This document shows positions 62,218-64,000 of a DNA stretch of 64,000 bases, piece after piece. Within the stretch, counting starts at the first letter, position 1. Each line of letters begins with the position of its first letter. Source of the stretch: Acetobacteraceae bacterium. Lineage in GTDB: Bacteria > Pseudomonadota > Alphaproteobacteria > Acetobacterales > Acetobacteraceae. Under the pieces are notes generated by a model. That model was given only the letters and a program-made list of their open reading frames with translations. It searched no databases and was not told where the DNA came from. A program made the translations under genes and the position numbers. Location: positions 1-64,000 of the forward strand of contig JARLIM010000019.1 in assembly GCA_031291725.1 (NCBI GenBank). Reading direction: 5' to 3'.

Positions 62218-62970
62218 GTGACGCAATCCATCCTGACGACAAAGGGGCTGACGCGCGAATTCCGTGGTTTCGTGGCGGTCAATGGTGTTGATCTCGATGT
62301 TGCCGAGGGGTCGATTCACGCGTTGATCGGTCCCAACGGTGCCGGCAAAACAACGTGTTTTAACCTGCTGACCAAGTTTTTGACGCCCACGCGTGGCACC
62401 ATCGAATACAAGGGGCGCGACATCACCAGCATGAAGCCTGCCGATGTGGCGCGGCGTGGTTTGGTGCGCAGTTTTCAGATTTCGGCGGTGTTTCCGCATC
62501 TGACGGCGATGGAAAACGTGCGTGTGGCGCTGCAGCGCGCACGAGGTGATAATTTCGATTTCTGGCGTCCTGAATCGGCCCTGTACGACTTCCACGATCG
62601 CGCCGAAGGGCTGCTGGAAGATGTCGGCTTGTCCGAATACAGCGACACACCGGCCGGACTGCTGTCCTATGGCCGCAAGCGCGCTCTGGAAATTGCCACG
62701 ACGTTGGCGCTGGAGCCGCAAATGATGCTGCTCGATGAGCCCACCGCGGGCATGACGCATGAGGATGTGGAGCGCACCGTTGCCCTTATTCGCCGTATCC
62801 GTAAGGGGCGGACGATTCTGATGGTGGAGCACAATCTCTCGGTCGTTGAGGGGCTGTGCGATAAAATCACGGTGCTGACGCGCGGTCGGGTGCTGGCCGA
62901 AGGCGATTACGCCACGGTGTCGGCGCATCCTGAAGTGATCGCTGCTTATCTGGGGACTGAACATGGCTGA
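62218..62970 (+). CDS. livG: Branched-chain amino-acid-type ABC transporter ATPase, LivG-like
   Basis: A 250-residue nucleotide-binding protein of the LivG family. Walker A GPNGAGKTT, Q-loop region VRSFQISAVFPHLTAMENV and Walker B MMLLDEPTAGM are present. The signature is LLSYGRKRALEIA (LSYG in place of LSGG, as is usual for LivG). GTG at 62218 with AGGAGA upstream is chosen over an ATG at 62179. It overlaps livF by 8 bases; the permease genes are not in the window and the order is ATPases before binding protein. Confidence 0.87.
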   Translation: MTQSILTTKGLTREFRGFVAVNGVDLDVAEGSIHALIGPNGAGKTTCFNLLTKFLTPTRGTIEYKGRDITSMKPADVARRGLVRSFQISAVFPHLTAMENVRVALQRARGDNFDFWRPESALYDFHDRAEGLLEDVGLSEYSDTPAGLLSYGRKRALEIATTLALEPQMMLLDEPTAGMTHEDVERTVALIRRIRKGRTILMVEHNLSVVEGLCDKITVLTRGRVLAEGDYATVSAHPEVIAAYLGTEHG

Positions 62971-63667
62971 CACCATGCTGGAAGTGCGTGGCCTGAACGC
63001 GTGGTATGGCGAGAGCCACATTCTGCACGGCGTTGATTTCGACGTGAAGGAGGGCGAGGTCGTCACCCTGCTCGGCCGCAATGGCGCGGGCAAGACGACG
63101 ACGATGAAGTCGATCATGGGCTTGGTCGGACAGCGGGCCGGCTCGGTGAAGTTCAAGGGCACCGAAACCGTTGATCTGCGCTCGGACAGGATCGCCCATC
63201 TCGGCATCGCCATCTGCCCGGAAGAGCGCGGCATTTTTGCCAGTCTGAACGTGACGGAAAACCTGATGCTGCCGCCGATTGTCGCCCCCGGTGGGCTTTC
63301 GGTGGCTGAAATCCATGACCTGTTCCCGAATTTGAAGGAACGCGCGGGCAGCCAGGGCACCAAATTATCCGGCGGTGAGCAGCAAATGCTCGCCATTGGC
63401 CGTATTCTGCGCACTGGGGCCAAGTTGTTGCTGCTCGATGAACCCACCGAAGGCCTCGCCCCGGTGATCGTGCAGCAGATCGGCCGTACCATTCGTGCCA
63501 TCAAGGAACGGGGCTTCACGGTGCTGCTGGTCGAACAGAATTTTCACTTCGCCGCCACCGTCGCCGACCGTCATTATGTGATGGATCACGGCGTGGTCGT
63601 CGACCAGATCAAGAATTCCGAGTTGGCTTCCAATATGGAGAAGCTGCACGACTATCTCGGCGTATAA
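62963..63667 (+). CDS. livF: Branched-chain amino-acid-type ABC transporter ATPase, LivF-like
   Basis: A 234-residue LivF-family ATPase. Walker A GRNGAGKTT, signature KLSGGEQQMLAIGRIL, Walker B LLLLDEPTEGLAP and the conserved CPEERGIFASLNVTENL are present. It pairs with LivG to power import of amino acids, urea, short-chain amides or organic acids by a HAAT-type system. The next gene is the substrate-binding protein, 58 bases downstream. Confidence 0.9.
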   Translation: MADTMLEVRGLNAWYGESHILHGVDFDVKEGEVVTLLGRNGAGKTTTMKSIMGLVGQRAGSVKFKGTETVDLRSDRIAHLGIAICPEERGIFASLNVTENLMLPPIVAPGGLSVAEIHDLFPNLKERAGSQGTKLSGGEQQMLAIGRILRTGAKLLLLDEPTEGLAPVIVQQIGRTIRAIKERGFTVLLVEQNFHFAATVADRHYVMDHGVVVDQIKNSELASNMEKLHDYLGV

Positions 63668-63725
63668 ACCAGCAACAACCGGCCGACCCCCCCCCAATAC
63701 AGGCCGGGCTCAGGGAGAAAAACAG

Positions 63726-64000
63726 ATGCATATCAATCGCCGTGCCCTGCTTGGAACCGCCGCAGCTGCGGCTGCAACATCGCTGCCGTTGGTGCGCGCG
63801 CGCGCCGAAGCACCGAGCCTGAAAATCGGTGTGCTGACCGATCTCTCCGGCCCTTACAAGGATCTCGCGGGTCCGCAGGCCATTCAGGCCGTCTATCAGG
63901 CGCTGGAGGATTACGGTGCGGCCGCCAAGGGGCTCAAGGTTGAAGTGATCTCTGCTGATCACCAGAACAAGCCCGATGTCGGTGCCGGCATTGCGCGCCA
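63726..64000 (+). CDS. ABC transporter substrate-binding protein, LivK type (partial at window end)
   Basis: The first 91 residues of a periplasmic type I binding protein. The signal peptide MHINRRALLGTAAAAAA has an Arg-Arg pair before the hydrophobic core, a twin-arginine-like start. The mature part begins SLKIGVLTDLSGPYKDLAGP, the HAAT/LivK ligand-binding start, and continues to the end of the window without a stop. It follows livF, so it delivers ligand to this importer. Ligand unknown; the aligned start is typical of binding proteins for aromatic or aliphatic acids and amides. Confidence 0.88.
   Translation, partial: MHINRRALLGTAAAAAATSLPLVRARAEAPSLKIGVLTDLSGPYKDLAGPQAIQAVYQALEDYGAAAKGLKVEVISADHQNKPDVGAGIAR

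Noticed and set aside
62119-63519. 466-codon open frame opposite livG and livF
   Set aside because: It spans two conserved ATPase genes in antisense and has no domain of its own.

Overview
The window is 64 kb of GC-rich DNA, densely coded, with long same-strand runs joined by ATGA or GTGA start/stop overlaps. Gene content points to an alphaproteobacterium. The Rhodospirillales or Acetobacteraceae are my best guess, with genes for controlling phototrophy (PpsR, bacteriophytochrome, heme oxygenase), a SUF operon with SufU and SufT, and RND, Cox-type and aromatic-degradation genes. This is inferred from gene families; there is no rRNA gene or other taxonomic marker. No tRNA, rRNA or CRISPR array was seen. 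With the starts chosen here no gene-free stretch exceeds 300 bases; the largest are 36651-36906, 46888-47113, 9950-10152 and 29471-29658, and the elements seen in them are listed.

Layout. 1-129: 3' end of an IS110-family transposase. 145-2517: a molybdenum hydroxylase large subunit (CoxL/XDH type) without its FAD and FeS subunits. 2607-5982: a minus-strand run of GT9 glycosyltransferase, GtrA flippase-like protein, MepA endopeptidase and an MFS permease, divergent from asnB (6060-7832). 7913-12348: extradiol dioxygenase, an HtrA-like protein with a damaged catalytic triad, a DHA2-type exporter and an aldose epimerase. 12368-17645: a tight minus-strand coxG-coxD-coxE-XdhC(N)-XdhC(C)-MoCo cytidylyltransferase run that matures a molybdenum hydroxylase. 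17744-21863: antiporter-like permease, polysaccharide deacetylase, an AT-richer FkbM methyltransferase and a LysR regulator. 22013-25869: a nitrate/sulfonate/taurine-type ABC importer ending in a gene I do not recognise. 25866-29470: ugd, a tiny lipoprotein, selO and glutathione peroxidase.

29659-33861 is the most notable locus: ppsR, bphP and bphO in one overlapping operon. It holds a PAS-PAS-PAS-Fis repressor of photosynthesis genes, a bacteriophytochrome with no histidine kinase, and the heme oxygenase that makes its biliverdin chromophore. This is the organisation known from the far-red PpsR2/BphP1 pairs of Rhodopseudomonas palustris and photosynthetic Bradyrhizobium. No photosynthesis structural genes are in the window. 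An FNR/FixK-like palindrome lies upstream.

33813-36650: vanA, a GntR regulator and vanB (vanillate O-demethylase) behind a strong inverted repeat. 36907-43387: an eight-gene SUF operon (Rrf2 regulator, sufB, sufC, sufD, sufS, sufU, sufT, sufA) with a double-hairpin palindromic element between sufB and sufC. 43537-46300: intradiol dioxygenase, Gfo/Idh/MocA dehydrogenase and LigI-like hydrolase, probably aromatic ring catabolism that could take the product of VanAB. 46304-46887: mazEF. 47114-50525: DEAD-box helicase and an RNA uracil methyltransferase. 50665-51726: an alpha/beta hydrolase and a proline-rich exported protein. 51729-60607: a complete MdtABC-type RND pump with its outer-membrane factor. 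60720-62118: MaoC hydratase and CitE-like lyase, divergent from livG-livF-livK (62218 to the window edge).
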